Counted from the first letter of the stretch, positions 44,326 to 54,443 are shown. The stretch is DNA of 64,000 bases from Paenilisteria rustica (GCF_013820765.1 NZ_JABJVM010000008.1:1-64000); one strand, 5' to 3'. Program-made: numbers and translations. Notes: generated by a model from the sequence alone, not told the origin.

Positions 44326-46167
44326 ATGGAGAGATCCGCTCGATATAAAAGAAAATACGTACCTAGCATTGATGGGCTTCGAGCACTGGCAGTTATAGCT
44401 GTCATCGCCTATCACCTCAGTTTTGGATGGGCTTCCGGTGGTTTCTTGGGAGTTGACATCTTTTTTGTTTTATCAGGCTACTTAATCACCAATATTTTAC
44501 TATCCGAATGGGAAAAGAATGAACGCCTTGATTTGAAGAAATTTTGGATTGGCCGTTTCAGACGACTCATTCCTGCCGTATACTTAATGATTGTTGTCGT
44601 TGTGGTTTTTGCCGTGATTTTTAACCGCCCACTTCTGGCAACATTACGCGGAGACGCCACAGCTTCCTTTCTGTACATGAGTAATTGGTGGTTCATTTTC
44701 CATAACGTATCCTACTTTGACTCTTTTGGAACGGCATCCCCTATCAAAAATTTATGGTCTTTAGCTATTGAAGAACAGTTTTATATTATCTGGCCACTGT
44801 TTTTATATGGCGCCTTAAAGTTCATTAAGAAACCAGCCATCATTTTACGCATTATTGTGATTGCAGCGATGCTTTCTGCTATTTTAATGGCTGTTCTGTA
44901 TTCACCGGACGGCGATCCAAGTCGTGTTTATTACGGCACAGACACACGCGCATTTGGCTTGTTACTCGGCGGAGCATTGGCTTTTGTTTGGCCATTTACA
45001 CGCTTGTCGCCTCACATTCCAAAGCCTGCAAAATTTGCCGTCAACCTGGCTGGAACGATCAGCGTATCCATCTTCTTAATTTGTATCGTAACCGTAAACG
45101 AGTATGATTCCTTTTTATACCGAGGAGGCATGTTTTTAATTGCCATCAACGCGATTATCATGATTGCTACTATCGCGCACCCAGCCTCATACCTTAGCAA
45201 ATTATTTAGTTTTAAACCATTGCGCTGGATTGGGATGCGATCCTACGGTATTTATTTATGGCACTATCCCATTATCACCTTGACAACACCAATCACCGAA
45301 GTCGGGACGCCGAATTTAGTACGAGCTACTCTTCAAGTTGTAGTAACACTTCTTATCGCGGAACTTTCCTATCGCTTTGTAGAAACCCCGATTAGAAAAA
45401 AAGGCTTCATCGCATACGTCAAGTCATTCCATTTCAAAGGTTTACTACATTGGCGCGGCTATCCAGTTGGAAAATGGGCTTTTATAAGCAGTCTCGTTCT
45501 CATTCTTGGATTCTTCGCACTCGGTATGAGTAATCTAATTCCAGTGAAAACAAACGCAGAAGGCACACAGAAAACCCACGTAAAAATTGTTGCAGACGCG
45601 AAAACACCGCAAAAAGAAACACCAAAACCTGATACACCAACCAAGCCGACACCAGCACCTAAAAAGAATGCGGCGAAAGCACCGGTCACCCCAGACAAAA
45701 TTAGCTATACACAAACATTAGCGATTGGTGATTCACTCATGATTGACATTCAGCCAGTACTCGAGAAATCCGTTCCAAATATCACAATTGACGGTCTAGT
45801 AGGTCGCCAAATGGCTGATGCTATCAACACTGCTACACAATATAATAAATATAACAACAAAGGGAGCGCCGTGATTCTCGAACTCGGTACAAACGGTCCT
45901 TTTGCCCTCAAAAAAATGGAGCAACTCGTTCAAATGTTCGATCAAGCTAGTATTTATCTTGTGAATACACGCGTTCCTCGTCAATGGGAATCCGAAGTAA
46001 ATGAATCTATCGATAAAATTGACGCGGAGTATGATAATGTCACACGCGTAGATTGGTACAGCTTAGCCGTCGATCATCCAGAATATTTCGGTCGTGATGG
46101 CGTTCATTTAACGAAAAAAGGCGTTTCCGCTTATGTTGGTTTATTGACTAATAAAATGGCTCATTAA
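44326..46167 (+). CDS. oatA: Peptidoglycan O-acetyltransferase OatA-like protein
   Basis: 613 residues. The N-terminal acyltransferase-3 domain (about ten membrane helices, starting YVPSIDGLRALAVIAVIAYH) is followed by a proline/lysine-rich linker (about 420-455) and an extracytoplasmic SGNH esterase-like domain with GDSLM (about 465), LELGTNG and DGVHLT (about 590). This is the layout of OatA, which O-acetylates MurNAc and confers lysozyme resistance. AGGAG lies before the ATG. A possible extended -10 (TGT-TATGAT, about 44196-44201) lies in the 190-base upstream gap, which otherwise holds only a small hairpin. The position next to the glycerophosphodiesterase and glpD fits Listeria. Confidence 0.9.
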   Translation: MERSARYKRKYVPSIDGLRALAVIAVIAYHLSFGWASGGFLGVDIFFVLSGYLITNILLSEWEKNERLDLKKFWIGRFRRLIPAVYLMIVVVVVFAVIFNRPLLATLRGDATASFLYMSNWWFIFHNVSYFDSFGTASPIKNLWSLAIEEQFYIIWPLFLYGALKFIKKPAIILRIIVIAAMLSAILMAVLYSPDGDPSRVYYGTDTRAFGLLLGGALAFVWPFTRLSPHIPKPAKFAVNLAGTISVSIFLICIVTVNEYDSFLYRGGMFLIAINAIIMIATIAHPASYLSKLFSFKPLRWIGMRSYGIYLWHYPIITLTTPITEVGTPNLVRATLQVVVTLLIAELSYRFVETPIRKKGFIAYVKSFHFKGLLHWRGYPVGKWAFISSLVLILGFFALGMSNLIPVKTNAEGTQKTHVKIVADAKTPQKETPKPDTPTKPTPAPKKNAAKAPVTPDKISYTQTLAIGDSLMIDIQPVLEKSVPNITIDGLVGRQMADAINTATQYNKYNNKGSAVILELGTNGPFALKKMEQLVQMFDQASIYLVNTRVPRQWESEVNESIDKIDAEYDNVTRVDWYSLAVDHPEYFGRDGVHLTKKGVSAYVGLLTNKMAH

Positions 46168-46212
46168 AAAAATCCATCGAATCCCCTAACACCGGATTCG
46201 ATGGATTTTTTC
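46166..46212. terminator. Bidirectional terminator after oatA
   Basis: A perfect stem (AAAAATCCATCGAATCC with its complement, loop of nine) with A-run and T-run ends separates oatA (+) from the convergent unknown gene (-). Confidence 0.94.
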
Positions 46213-46841
46213 TATAGAAAGACCAAGCGCTCCTGCTCGTTAAATAGCGTTTGTATTTCGTTAGACTGAAACAACGCATCCTGTTCCTGATAAAATAAAT
46301 AGAGCATCAAGACTCTATCAAACGCTATACTCACCGCGATGCTTTTAGATCGAATTAATGTTTCCCGATGCCTTCTCCCCTTTAAATCAATATAAAAACT
46401 TCGTCCAGAATCCCAATCTGTTTCAAGGTTAATCGAGTCTGGCTTCTGTTCATTTTCCAAACTATATAGGTGCCTCGGTATATGTAACTTCGACAAAACC
46501 GCCAATGCTCGCTCAACAGTCGCCGTATCTGGACTGATATCATAATCTGTCTCCTGTAGATATTCATGAATTTTCCAAATATATTTTTCGCGGTAATGAC
46601 TACGCATCGTCCACAAATAAAATATCCGAGCCCCTTCACGCTCATCGACATAGCTCGCTAGGTGCTCTTTTTCCTCACTCCGCACATAAAAATAATGCCA
46701 CCGTTCACTACCTGCTAATCGTTCGCGCTCCAATCGATAGTAATCCTCTCCTTGCTCATGAAAGGTCTCAATACTATTTTTCTTCGCAATCACCCGTTCC
46801 CCACGTTGCTTTAATAATCGACAAATCCGTTCTAATTCCAT
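46212..46841 (-). CDS. Hypothetical protein, second gene of the oatA-luxS cassette
   Basis: 209 residues that I do not recognise. It is predicted to be soluble and charged, without signal peptide or membrane helix. Aromatic-rich strands (RWHYFYVRSEEKEH, ARIFYLWTMRSHYREKYIW, FYIDLKGRRHRETLIRSKS) alternate with helices. AAAGGA precedes the ATG. It begins 25 bases after its partner gene and shares the operon. The location, next to a terminator and in a slot that varies between Listeria species, suggests accessory content. It could be a partner or immunity-type protein, but nothing in the sequence proves that. Confidence 0.65.
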   Translation of the reverse strand: MELERICRLLKQRGERVIAKKNSIETFHEQGEDYYRLERERLAGSERWHYFYVRSEEKEHLASYVDEREGARIFYLWTMRSHYREKYIWKIHEYLQETDYDISPDTATVERALAVLSKLHIPRHLYSLENEQKPDSINLETDWDSGRSFYIDLKGRRHRETLIRSKSIAVSIAFDRVLMLYLFYQEQDALFQSNEIQTLFNEQERLVFL

Positions 46842-46866
46842 ATCAAGCGGTTCCTTTCCAGCATTG

Positions 46867-47172
46867 CTACTCCTCTATCTTTAAGTAACCATAATCAATT
46901 AAATTCTTGATTGACGCAATAATCCACAGTTCTTTTTCCACATGTACGCGACCTTTTAAATATTTCCTGAATCCGTTATCAATCGCATCCATTTGTTTTA
47001 ACGCCTTTTCACAGGCAGATTCAAACGGTTCTATCACGATATATTTAGCCGCTTTTTTCTCAACGACTGTTTGTTTTTTCGACAGTCCTTGTAACCCATT
47101 TACCGCATCGCTAAACCTTCGTAATCTTATGTCCATTTCATTTTGATGCATAAAAGAAATTTTCCTCATCAT
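46867..47172 (-). CDS. Hypothetical small helical protein, first gene of the oatA-luxS cassette
   Basis: About 100 residues, not recognised. The predicted structure is mainly helical and basic (RLRRFSDAVNGLQGLSKKQTVVEKKAAKYIVIEPFESACEKALKQMDAIDNGFRKYLKGRVHVEKELWIIASIKNLIDYGYL), without signal or membrane segment. The start is one of two adjacent ATGs (47172 or 47169); the second has better spacing to AGGCGG. It has a good promoter. The size and helical content recall small secretion-system or partner proteins, but the WXG motif is absent. Confidence 0.6.
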   Translation of the reverse strand: MMRKISFMHQNEMDIRLRRFSDAVNGLQGLSKKQTVVEKKAAKYIVIEPFESACEKALKQMDAIDNGFRKYLKGRVHVEKELWIIASIKNLIDYGYLKIEE

Positions 47173-47194
47173 TATCCGCCTTTCCATAAACTGT

Positions 47195-47223
47195 TTTATA
47201 TATGTAGGTGTTTCCGCTTTCAA
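47195..47223 (-). promoter_or_regulatory. Promoter of the unknown two-gene cassette
   Basis: On the minus strand the -35 is TTGAAA (47223-47218), the spacer 17 bases and the -10 TATAAA (47200-47195), directly after the luxS terminator. Confidence 0.6.
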
Positions 47224-47232
47224 AGTGACAAT

Positions 47233-47257
47233 AAAAAAGACCACTCTCATAGTGATC
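47233..47257 (-). terminator. Terminator downstream of luxS
   Basis: On the minus strand GATCACT pairs with AGTGGTC (one G-U pair; 47257-47251 with 47245-47239), followed by six U residues, about 65 bases after the luxS stop. Confidence 0.75.
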
Positions 47258-47321
47258 TTCATCGTCATGTATATATATACAATTTAACATATTCCAGCTG
47301 ACATGTAAATGCTTTTACGAA

Positions 47322-47789
47322 TTATTCTCCAAAAACGTGCGGCCATTCTTGCTTTTTGTCCAAGAAATTTTTAGCCAACTCCTTAGCACCTTCTAAGCTA
47401 TGACTAGCAGCCCAGCCACATTGCACTTCATTACAAGCAGGAACTTCCGTAGCCTCTAATACATCAACCAGCGTTTTTTCAAGAATCGCCAACACATCCT
47501 CATAGTCATCATGGTTGATAATAGATAAATAAAAACCAGTTTGACAACCCATTGGACTAATATCCACAATTTTATCGGAATGATTGCGTGATAACTCCGC
47601 CATTAGATGCTCCAGTGAATGAAGCGCCGGCATTTCCATATGTTCTTTATTGGGCTGCATAAAACGAATATCGTACTTATAAATCTCGTCTCCGTGCTCC
47701 CCTATTTTTTGGCCCGCAAGTCTTACGTACGGTGCTTTTACAAGCGTATGATCTAGGTTAAAACTCTCTACATTCATTTTTTCAGACAT
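47322..47789 (-). CDS. luxS: S-ribosylhomocysteine lyase
   Basis: 155 residues. LuxS cleaves S-ribosylhomocysteine to homocysteine and DPD, the precursor of autoinducer-2, in the activated methyl cycle. The metal site is HSLEH (His57, His61) with Cys124 in CNEVQCGW; the catalytic Cys is in [11 protein letters not shown] (about 82). The start is the ATG at 47789; a second in-frame ATG lies four codons later. Its ribosome binding site directly abuts the upstream parC terminator. Confidence 0.97.
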   Translation of the reverse strand: MSEKMNVESFNLDHTLVKAPYVRLAGQKIGEHGDEIYKYDIRFMQPNKEHMEMPALHSLEHLMAELSRNHSDKIVDISPMGCQTGFYLSIINHDDYEDVLAILEKTLVDVLEATEVPACNEVQCGWAASHSLEGAKELAKNFLDKKQEWPHVFGE

Positions 47790-47806
47790 TCCAATCCATC
47801 CTCTCT

Positions 47807-47850
47807 AAAAAAATATTCCTAGGCTAGCGTAAACTTGCTTACCTAGGAAT
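47807..47850 (-). terminator. Terminator between parC and luxS
   Basis: On the minus strand ATTCCTAGG pairs with CCTAGGAAT, with an inner partial TAAGC/GCTA pairing, followed by a run of seven U residues. It ends about five bases before the luxS ribosome binding site. A TTGCAA-18-TAGAAT promoter-like pair lies upstream at 47895-47866, so the hairpin may be in the luxS leader. Confidence 0.85.
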
Positions 47851-47863
47851 TCTACGACACGAA

Positions 47864-50314
47864 CTATTCTACCGTATTTTCAGTAATCGTTGCAAGTCCC
47901 AGCCATGTTTCGACTGGTCCGCCTTCTAATTGCTCGTCCATAATGAACGAACCATTCGAATAACGATCCGTCACGCGCAAGTTGGAAACATCCAGATTCA
48001 CAACAACTTCTTTATCAGTCGCAATATGAATGGTGTCCTTGCTATCTGCTAAATCTAAACTGATAAAACGGTGCGGACTACTTTTCAGTTCACGGAGCAT
48101 TAGAAGACCACGTTTTGCTCTGGAAATCGGCTCAAACTCTGATAATTTCATTCGTTTAGCTGATCCGCGCTGTGTAAGCAAGACCAAATCACGTTTTTCG
48201 CTTGGAACAATTACTTTGGCGCCAACAATAAAATCATCTGCTTTCAGATTCATCGCTTTGACACCAGCCGTTCTAGCACCAGAAAGTGGCACTTCACTAA
48301 TCGAATAACGCAGACCATAGCCATTATGACTCGCTAAGAATACATCTTCATTTCCAATAACAGTCTCCGCAGAAATTAAGCTGTCATCACCTTTTAAGTT
48401 AATCGCCATCAATGTTTTGGAATAACGTTGCGGTTTGTAATTCAATACCGCCGATGCTTTAATCATGCCATTTTTCGTAACAAACAAGAAATAATCCGTT
48501 TCACTGAACGTTTTCATCGGAATGGCCGCGACAACTTCTTCTTCTGAGGACGTATCCGAAACGAGATGGCTCACATGCTCACCCAGGTTCTTCCACTTAA
48601 TATCCGGCAACTCATGGACAGGACGATAAATATAGTTTCCCTTACTTGTGAAAAGTAACAGCGAATCCATCGTGTTCATCGTCTGAATAAAGATAGCATG
48701 ATCGGTTTCTTTCATCGATAAATCTTCTCCATTAGACGCGGCGTATGAACGCATACCCGTGCGTTTCACATAACCTTCTTTCGTAACAGAAACAACAACG
48801 TCCTCACTTGCAACAAGAACCTCTGTATCAATTTTTATTTCAGAAATTTCATTTTCGATAACCGTCAAACGCGGTGTTTTATATTTTTTCTTAATTTCAT
48901 TTAGCTCTTCTTTTAGACAAGCAATCAAGTTATTCTCATCACCCAGGATGGCTTCTAATGCTGAAATTTGTTTCGCCAGCTCATCGGCCTCCTGCTGAAG
49001 TTGCGTAATATCTGTATTTGTTAAACGATAGAGTTGCAAAGAAACAATGGCTTCTGCTTGCTTCTCACTAAAATCATATGTTGTTTGCAAATTTAACTTC
49101 GCATCACGTTTATCTTTGGAACCGCGAATCATTTGAATCACTTCATCTAAAATCGATAGAGCCTTCATGAGACCGTCAATGATATGTTGGCGCGCCTTCG
49201 CACGTCTAATATCATATTCCGAACGCTTCGTTATAATCTCTTTTTGGTGCGCAATGTAGGCGTCAATCATCGAAATAACACCCATCAATTGCGGACGTTT
49301 ATTAAAAATCGCAACCATATTGAAATTATATGAAATTTGCAAATCCGTATTTTTGAAAAGGTAATTCAGTACCCCATCTGCATTCGCGTCTTTTTTCAAT
49401 TCAATCACAATGCGAAGTCCAGTCCGATCCGTTTCATCACGAACCTCTGAAATACCCTCGATTTTCTTATCAATACGTAGATCATCCATCCGCTTGACAA
49501 GTGTCGCTTTGTTAATTTCATATGGAATTTCGGTAATCACGATTTGTTGACGACCACCGCGCATATCTTCAATAACTGTCTTCGAACGCACAACCACGCG
49601 TCCTTTTCCAGTTTCATAGGCTTTGCGAATCCCATCAATACCTTGAATAATCCCACCAGTCGGGAAATCTGGGCCTTTAATCAGCTTCATAATATCCGAC
49701 GTCGTGCAATCCGGCTTATCCAAACGCTTAATGACGCCCTCAATCACTTCCGTCAAATTATGCGGTGGAATATCTGTTGCATACCCAGCTGAAATCCCTG
49801 TCGAGCCATTGACAAGCAAATTCGGAAAACGACTTGGCAATACCGTCGGCTCACTCGTTGTATCATCAAAGTTTGACACAAAATCAACGGTCTCTTTATC
49901 CAAATCACGCAATAACTCCGATGAAATTTTGGATGTCCGTGCTTCCGTATAACGCATGGCAGCAGGCGGATCACCGTCGACACTACCGTTATTTCCGTGC
50001 ATTTCAATCAAGGTATTACGAACTTTCCAATCCTGACTCATCCGCACCATCGCCTCATACACCGACGAATCACCATGCGGGTGATAGTTACCGATAACAT
50101 TACCAACTGTTTTCGCTGATTTACGGAATCCCTTTTCCGCCGTATTGCCCTCGACATGCATCGCAAACAAAATCCGACGTTGTACAGGTTTCAATCCATC
50201 ACGCGCATCCGGTAACGCACGTTCTTGAATAATATATTTACTATAACGACCAAACCGGTCTCCTAAAACTTCTTCCAAGGCTAAGTCTTGAATTTTTTCA
50301 TCTGGAGTACTCAC
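47864..50314 (-). CDS. parC: DNA topoisomerase IV subunit A
   Basis: 816 residues. ParC is the DNA-cleaving subunit that decatenates sister chromosomes. The catalytic Tyr is in AAMRYTEAR (about 122) and the quinolone-determining region reads [17 protein letters not shown] with the wild-type Ser and Glu, so no typical resistance change is seen. The C-terminal beta-pinwheel repeats follow. The start is GTG, overlapping the parE stop (GTGA), with GAGGCGGG just upstream. Confidence 0.97.
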   Translation of the reverse strand: MSTPDEKIQDLALEEVLGDRFGRYSKYIIQERALPDARDGLKPVQRRILFAMHVEGNTAEKGFRKSAKTVGNVIGNYHPHGDSSVYEAMVRMSQDWKVRNTLIEMHGNNGSVDGDPPAAMRYTEARTSKISSELLRDLDKETVDFVSNFDDTTSEPTVLPSRFPNLLVNGSTGISAGYATDIPPHNLTEVIEGVIKRLDKPDCTTSDIMKLIKGPDFPTGGIIQGIDGIRKAYETGKGRVVVRSKTVIEDMRGGRQQIVITEIPYEINKATLVKRMDDLRIDKKIEGISEVRDETDRTGLRIVIELKKDANADGVLNYLFKNTDLQISYNFNMVAIFNKRPQLMGVISMIDAYIAHQKEIITKRSEYDIRRAKARQHIIDGLMKALSILDEVIQMIRGSKDKRDAKLNLQTTYDFSEKQAEAIVSLQLYRLTNTDITQLQQEADELAKQISALEAILGDENNLIACLKEELNEIKKKYKTPRLTVIENEISEIKIDTEVLVASEDVVVSVTKEGYVKRTGMRSYAASNGEDLSMKETDHAIFIQTMNTMDSLLLFTSKGNYIYRPVHELPDIKWKNLGEHVSHLVSDTSSEEEVVAAIPMKTFSETDYFLFVTKNGMIKASAVLNYKPQRYSKTLMAINLKGDDSLISAETVIGNEDVFLASHNGYGLRYSISEVPLSGARTAGVKAMNLKADDFIVGAKVIVPSEKRDLVLLTQRGSAKRMKLSEFEPISRAKRGLLMLRELKSSPHRFISLDLADSKDTIHIATDKEVVVNLDVSNLRVTDRYSNGSFIMDEQLEGGPVETWLGLATITENTVE

Positions 50315-52278
50315 TCGCCCGCCTCCTCAATAATCATGTTCTCGTTTTCTAGAATACTCTGATCTTCTTCCAGCGAGAATTCCACGTTTTTCTCAATCCA
50401 GTCACGTCTTGGCTCTACTTTATCGCCCATCAGTGTCGCCACACGACGCTCAGCGCGAGCGATATCATCAATGCGTACACGGATCAGCGTTCGCGACTCT
50501 GGATTCATCGTCGTATCCCACAACTGATCGGCGTTCATCTCACCAAGCCCTTTATAGCGCTGGATAATGTAGCCTTTGCCAATTTTTTGAATCGCTGCAT
50601 CTAGCTCCTCATCAGTCCACGCATAGGCCATCACTTCTTTTTTACCAACACCCTTACTAACCTTGTAAAGCGGTGGTAGCGCAATATAAACCTTGCCAGC
50701 TTCCACTAACGGACGCATGTATCGATAAAAGAACGTCAGAAGCAGCACTTGAATATGTGCACCATCCGTATCCGCATCGGTCATAATCACAACTTTATCA
50801 TAATTACAATCCTCCACCTCGAACTCAGCACCTACACCAGCGCCAACCGTATGGATAATCGTACTAATTTCTTCATTTTTCATAATATCGACGAGTTTCG
50901 CTTTCTCCGTATTAATAACCTTACCACGAAGCGGCAAAATGGCTTGGAAACGGCGATCACGCCCTTGTTTAGCCGAACCACCCGCCGAGTCTCCTTCGAC
51001 AAGATATAATTCATTTCTTTCCGGGTTTCGCGATTGTGCTGGCGTCAGTTTACCAGAAAGCGATGTTTCCGAACGCTTACGCTTCTTGCCGTTTCGCGTT
51101 TCTTCACGAGCCTTACGTGCTGCCTCACGCGCCTCACGCGCCTTCACAGCCTTTTTCACAAGCAAAGCACTCACTTCTGGGTTCTCCGCTAAATAATAGC
51201 CCAAATGTTCCGCTACAACAGCATCCACCGCAGGTCTGGCCTCTTGCGTTCCGAGTTTTTCCTTCGTTTGACCTTCAAATTGCAATAAGTTCTCCGGAAT
51301 CCGAATCGAAAGTACTGCCGAAAGCCCTTCACGAATATCGCTACCTTCAAGGTTCTTCTCTTTCTCCTTCAGCATCCCAACGCGGCGAGCATACTCATTA
51401 AACACACGCGTCATTGCAGCCTTCATACCAGCCTCATGCGCGCCTGCACCCTTTGTCCGCACGTTATTAACAAAACTCAAGATATTCTCCGCATAACCAT
51501 CGTTAAATTGGAACGCCATCGCGATTTCAATCGTATTGCTATCCCCTTCAAACGACACAACTGGATGCAACACATCTTTTCCTTCGTTGATGTATTCCAC
51601 AAAGTTTTTCACGCCATCTTCAAAATGGAATTTCTCTTCCATCCCGATACGTTCGTCTACAAGCTCAATCTCCATCCCCTTTAAAAGGAATGCCGATTCA
51701 CGCAAACGTTCCGATAACGTTTCATAATTATAAGAAGTCATGGGAAAAATCGTTTTATCAGGTTTAAAACGAATCGTTGTACCTCTTTTATTTGTTTTGC
51801 CTAGCTTGCGCAACGTACCTACTGGTTTACCACCATTTTCAAAATCCATTTCATAGGTGAAGCCCTCGCGATAAATTGTTACTTTTAGCGTTTCTGACAA
51901 AGCATTAACAACCGAAGAACCTACACCGTGCAAGCCCCCACTTGTTTTGTAACCACCTTGGCCAAACTTACCACCCGCATGAAGCACCGTCAAAATAACT
52001 TCAACAGTTGGCTTACCTGTTTTATGCATTCCGACCGGCATACCACGCCCCTCATCCGAAACGCTGACACTCTCGTCTGCGTGTAAAACAACTTTTATTT
52101 TATGTCCATATCCAGCCAATGCCTCATCGACGGAATTATCCACGATTTCATAGACTAAGTGATGCAATCCACGTGTATCTGTCGAACCGATATACATCGC
52201 CGGGCGCTTACGTACCGCCTCAAGTCCTTCCAACACCTGAATCGAATCATCATTATACTCATTTTTTGAACGACTCAT
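50311..52278 (-). CDS. parE: DNA topoisomerase IV subunit B
   Basis: 655 residues. ParE is the ATPase subunit of topoisomerase IV. The GHKL ATPase ([48 protein letters not shown]) is followed by the TOPRIM domain ([26 protein letters not shown] and DADTDGAHI). [25 protein letters not shown] segment in the linker is strongly basic, as often seen in ParE. AAGGAG precedes the ATG. It is upstream of parC with a four-base overlap and follows a 380-base gap. Confidence 0.97.
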   Translation of the reverse strand: MSRSKNEYNDDSIQVLEGLEAVRKRPAMYIGSTDTRGLHHLVYEIVDNSVDEALAGYGHKIKVVLHADESVSVSDEGRGMPVGMHKTGKPTVEVILTVLHAGGKFGQGGYKTSGGLHGVGSSVVNALSETLKVTIYREGFTYEMDFENGGKPVGTLRKLGKTNKRGTTIRFKPDKTIFPMTSYNYETLSERLRESAFLLKGMEIELVDERIGMEEKFHFEDGVKNFVEYINEGKDVLHPVVSFEGDSNTIEIAMAFQFNDGYAENILSFVNNVRTKGAGAHEAGMKAAMTRVFNEYARRVGMLKEKEKNLEGSDIREGLSAVLSIRIPENLLQFEGQTKEKLGTQEARPAVDAVVAEHLGYYLAENPEVSALLVKKAVKAREAREAARKAREETRNGKKRKRSETSLSGKLTPAQSRNPERNELYLVEGDSAGGSAKQGRDRRFQAILPLRGKVINTEKAKLVDIMKNEEISTIIHTVGAGVGAEFEVEDCNYDKVVIMTDADTDGAHIQVLLLTFFYRYMRPLVEAGKVYIALPPLYKVSKGVGKKEVMAYAWTDEELDAAIQKIGKGYIIQRYKGLGEMNADQLWDTTMNPESRTLIRVRIDDIARAERRVATLMGDKVEPRRDWIEKNVEFSLEEDQSILENENMIIEEAGE

Positions 52279-52389
52279 TTTATTTTGCTCCTTCCGATTT
52301 TGCTTATATACCTTGCTGTTTACCCATTTCTACCTGTTATCCAAACATATGTTGGCAACAACTACTTTAACAGAATAGCACTTCCGCCC

Positions 52390-52503
52390 AAAAAAATAAA
52401 GCCCACTTGCTCTTCTGCGGGACGAGAACCACTCACTTTCGTCGTTAAAAGCTCCGTTCCAATGCTCTCGTACAATCCTATGTCCCGCGCTGATACTCAC
52501 TTT
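52390..52503 (-). ncRNA. Candidate structured RNA or leader upstream of parE
   Basis: On the minus strand GCGGG pairs with CCCGC (52488-52484, 52421-52417), and within it ACGAGA pairs with TCTCGT (52471-52466, 52427-52422), with a one-sided 12-base bulge. A short AGAGC/GCTTT hairpin and seven U residues follow (52396-52390). The 9-mer AAAGTGAGT (minus strand) occurs twice (52503-52495 and 52439-52431). It matches no riboswitch or T-box I can name. The T-run favours the minus strand as the transcribed sense. Confidence 0.4.
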
Positions 52504-52601
52504 TGCCTAGAAATTAAGCGGTAGAGGTTTCATAACACGGATATGGGATTTAGTATTTTTGGTGTAGCGTGTTTTAAGTGCAGCGATATGTATTTTTTTG
52601 C

Positions 52602-52630
52602 AAGTCAAAAGCCCCTTTTACAGAGGCTTT
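52602..52630 (-). terminator. Terminator after the CoA-binding protein gene
   Basis: On the minus strand AAAGCCTC pairs with GGGGCTTT (one G-U), followed by a U-rich tail, about 30 bases after the stop. Confidence 0.7.
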
Positions 52631-52658
52631 CTTTCTTAGCTATTTGTCTAGTCTAACA

Positions 52659-53078
52659 TTATCCTTTGCCAGAAAGCAAATACTCAACCATAATGCAGCG
52701 GTCCATGATGACTGTGTGGCCCTTTTCTTTTAGGAAATTGTAGGCTTCTTCGTTTGCAACGCCTGATTGTGCCCAGAATACATCTGCGTCGATTTGGTCG
52801 AATTCTTTTGCCAACTCTGGTAAGAATTCAGATCTCCGGAAAATATCTACAATATCGATACGGCCTTCAATTTCCGCTAAACTAGCCACGGCTTTTTCGC
52901 CAAGTACTTCGTCTACACGAGGGTTAACCGGGATAATCGTATAACCTTCTTGCTGCATCCGTTCTGAGATTTGATAGGATGTGCGCTCTGGATTATCACT
53001 AAGACCAACTACCGCGATTCGCTTAGCTTTGTTCAAAATTTGGTGAATTTCCGACCTTTCAGGATTCAAAATTGCCAT
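52659..53078 (-). CDS. CoA-binding domain protein (YneT-like)
   Basis: 139 residues, a stand-alone CoA-binding Rossmann domain as in succinyl-CoA synthetase. KRIAVVGLSDNPERTSYQISERMQQEGYTIIPVNP (about 19-53) is the CoA-binding part, and the C-terminal WAQSGVANEEAYNFLKEKGHTVIMDRCIMVEY is conserved. The precise role is unknown; it may bind CoA in metabolic regulation. AGGAGGGG precedes the ATG. Its location between plsY and parE matches yneT in B. subtilis, with an NCS2 permease inserted here. Confidence 0.88.
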   Translation of the reverse strand: MAILNPERSEIHQILNKAKRIAVVGLSDNPERTSYQISERMQQEGYTIIPVNPRVDEVLGEKAVASLAEIEGRIDIVDIFRRSEFLPELAKEFDQIDADVFWAQSGVANEEAYNFLKEKGHTVIMDRCIMVEYLLSGKG

Positions 53079-53101
53079 CTAAATCCCCTCCTATACGTCC
53101 A

Positions 53102-53131
53102 TCATAGCGGATTAGGAGGCGAAATAGCAAG
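53102..53131 (-). promoter_or_regulatory. Promoter of the CoA-binding protein gene
   Basis: On the minus strand the -35 is TTGCTA (53131-53126), the spacer 18 bases and the -10 TATGAT (53107-53102). Confidence 0.5.
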
Positions 53132-53144
53132 CAAGAACGGTATT

Positions 53145-54443
53145 TTATTTTTTTCTAAAGGAAAGCCCTTTTTCTCGAAATAAGAAAAACTGTTCTAATA
53201 GCATCGCAAAAACACTGCCAACGATAAGTCCATTATTCAAAATAGCAATGACCGCAGCTGGTAACCCTTTTGTCGCAGAAGGAGATAGGAACATCACACC
53301 TACACCAATCATCATCGATATACCAATAACTAGATAGGCATTTTCTTCCCCAGCGGTTATTTTTTTAAGCTCCTTCAAAGCCATAACAACCATATTAGAG
53401 AAAATCACAAAGGTTACCGCATAGCCAACTGGTGCCGGCAACGCGCTCATAATGTTCATAATCGGTGGGAACAACGTAATCCCGATGACTAGTAAACACC
53501 CTATCAAAAATGGTTTAATCGATTTCTGACCCGTTTGTGTGACAAAACCAGCAGCTCCCGAAATAGGAACAGAACCAATTGCGGAAAACCCGCCACCTAG
53601 TAACTGATTGACACCTGAAATCAGTCCACCTCGTCTATATCTTTTCGGATCGCTCCGCTCATTACTCGCTACAATTCCCTCCATCAAACGTACAGAAGCA
53701 ACTAAATTAGTTATTAAAAGTAGCGTTATAAAAATCGCTGTTGTGATCACGCCAGAATCAAATGTCGGTACTCCAAACGCAAACAGTTTTGGCAAATCAA
53801 ACCAACCATGTGCTTCTCCAACACTCGGCGCTTTTCCAGCAATCAAAAATAATCCCCAACCCAGAACTAAACTGAAAATCACCGAATACTGCCGAATCCA
53901 CATGACTTTTGAGCGTCCAAATGAAAAAGCAGCAATGACTACAATCAAGCTTAGAAACGCCATCCATGGATCCATAATTGGGTGATCCGCTGAAATTCCG
54001 AACATCCCTTTTATAAAGGAACCACTCAGTTGCAACACCAGTAACATCAAGTAAACAAACGTCACGGTCGGCGTAAATAATTTTGCTAATACACCGATAA
54101 ATCCACTGGCAGCTAAGATAATAAAGAATACACCACTTACGAGTAATCCACCCGATAAAGCTTGCAATGCCTCGATATTCGACGTGTATAAAACACCAAT
54201 AAATCCTGCATAAATTGTGAATACGCTCCACCATAATCCTGCAGGCCCCTCATGAATCGGTAAACGGTGCCCTAACAAACCTTGTAACAGCCCCGCTATA
54301 CCTAAAACAAATATCGTACGTTGCATGAAGCCCGCCGTTTCGACAGCACTTAATTGGTATAAATCAGCAATCGCAATTGGCGCCACGATTGCAGCCGCTA
54401 TCATAAAAATCATCCACTGTAGCGCGGCAATTCCCATTTTCAT
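53145..54443 (-). CDS. NCS2-family nucleobase permease
   Basis: 432 residues, about 12-14 membrane helices. The layout and motifs (GLLGHRLPIHEGPAGLWWS, NQLLGGGFSAIGSVPISGAAGFVTQTGQKS, FPPIMNIMSALPAPVGYAV) fit the nucleobase:cation symporter-2 family for uracil, xanthine or other purines; the substrate cannot be decided. The start is the ATG at 54443, with AAGGAG 11 bases upstream; a second ATG is two codons later. No purine riboswitch is visible in the 190-base gap upstream. Confidence 0.85.
   Translation of the reverse strand: MKMGIAALQWMIFMIAAAIVAPIAIADLYQLSAVETAGFMQRTIFVLGIAGLLQGLLGHRLPIHEGPAGLWWSVFTIYAGFIGVLYTSNIEALQALSGGLLVSGVFFIILAASGFIGVLAKLFTPTVTFVYLMLLVLQLSGSFIKGMFGISADHPIMDPWMAFLSLIVVIAAFSFGRSKVMWIRQYSVIFSLVLGWGLFLIAGKAPSVGEAHGWFDLPKLFAFGVPTFDSGVITTAIFITLLLITNLVASVRLMEGIVASNERSDPKRYRRGGLISGVNQLLGGGFSAIGSVPISGAAGFVTQTGQKSIKPFLIGCLLVIGITLFPPIMNIMSALPAPVGYAVTFVIFSNMVVMALKELKKITAGEENAYLVIGISMMIGVGVMFLSPSATKGLPAAVIAILNNGLIVGSVFAMLLEQFFLFREKGLSFRKK

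Larger units (their letters stand above)
52279..52658. other. Gene-free region upstream of parE
   Basis: A 380-base stretch without a credible coding sequence. It contains the terminator of the CoA-binding gene (52602-52630), the structured element at 52390-52503, and about 110 bases before parE that should hold its promoter, where I see only weak candidates such as TATATA near 52298. Confidence 0.5.

Noticed and set aside
46867-47172. WXG100 or type VII secretion small protein
   Set aside because: The central WXG motif is absent and no secretion genes lie nearby.
47864-52278. Quinolone-resistance changes in parC or parE
   Set aside because: The parC determining region keeps the wild-type Ser and Glu ([10 protein letters not shown]), and nothing unusual was seen in the parE equivalent.
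52390-52503. T-box riboswitch upstream of parE
   Set aside because: The conserved T-box antiterminator sequence (TGGNACCGCG) is missing, and parE is not an amino-acid gene.
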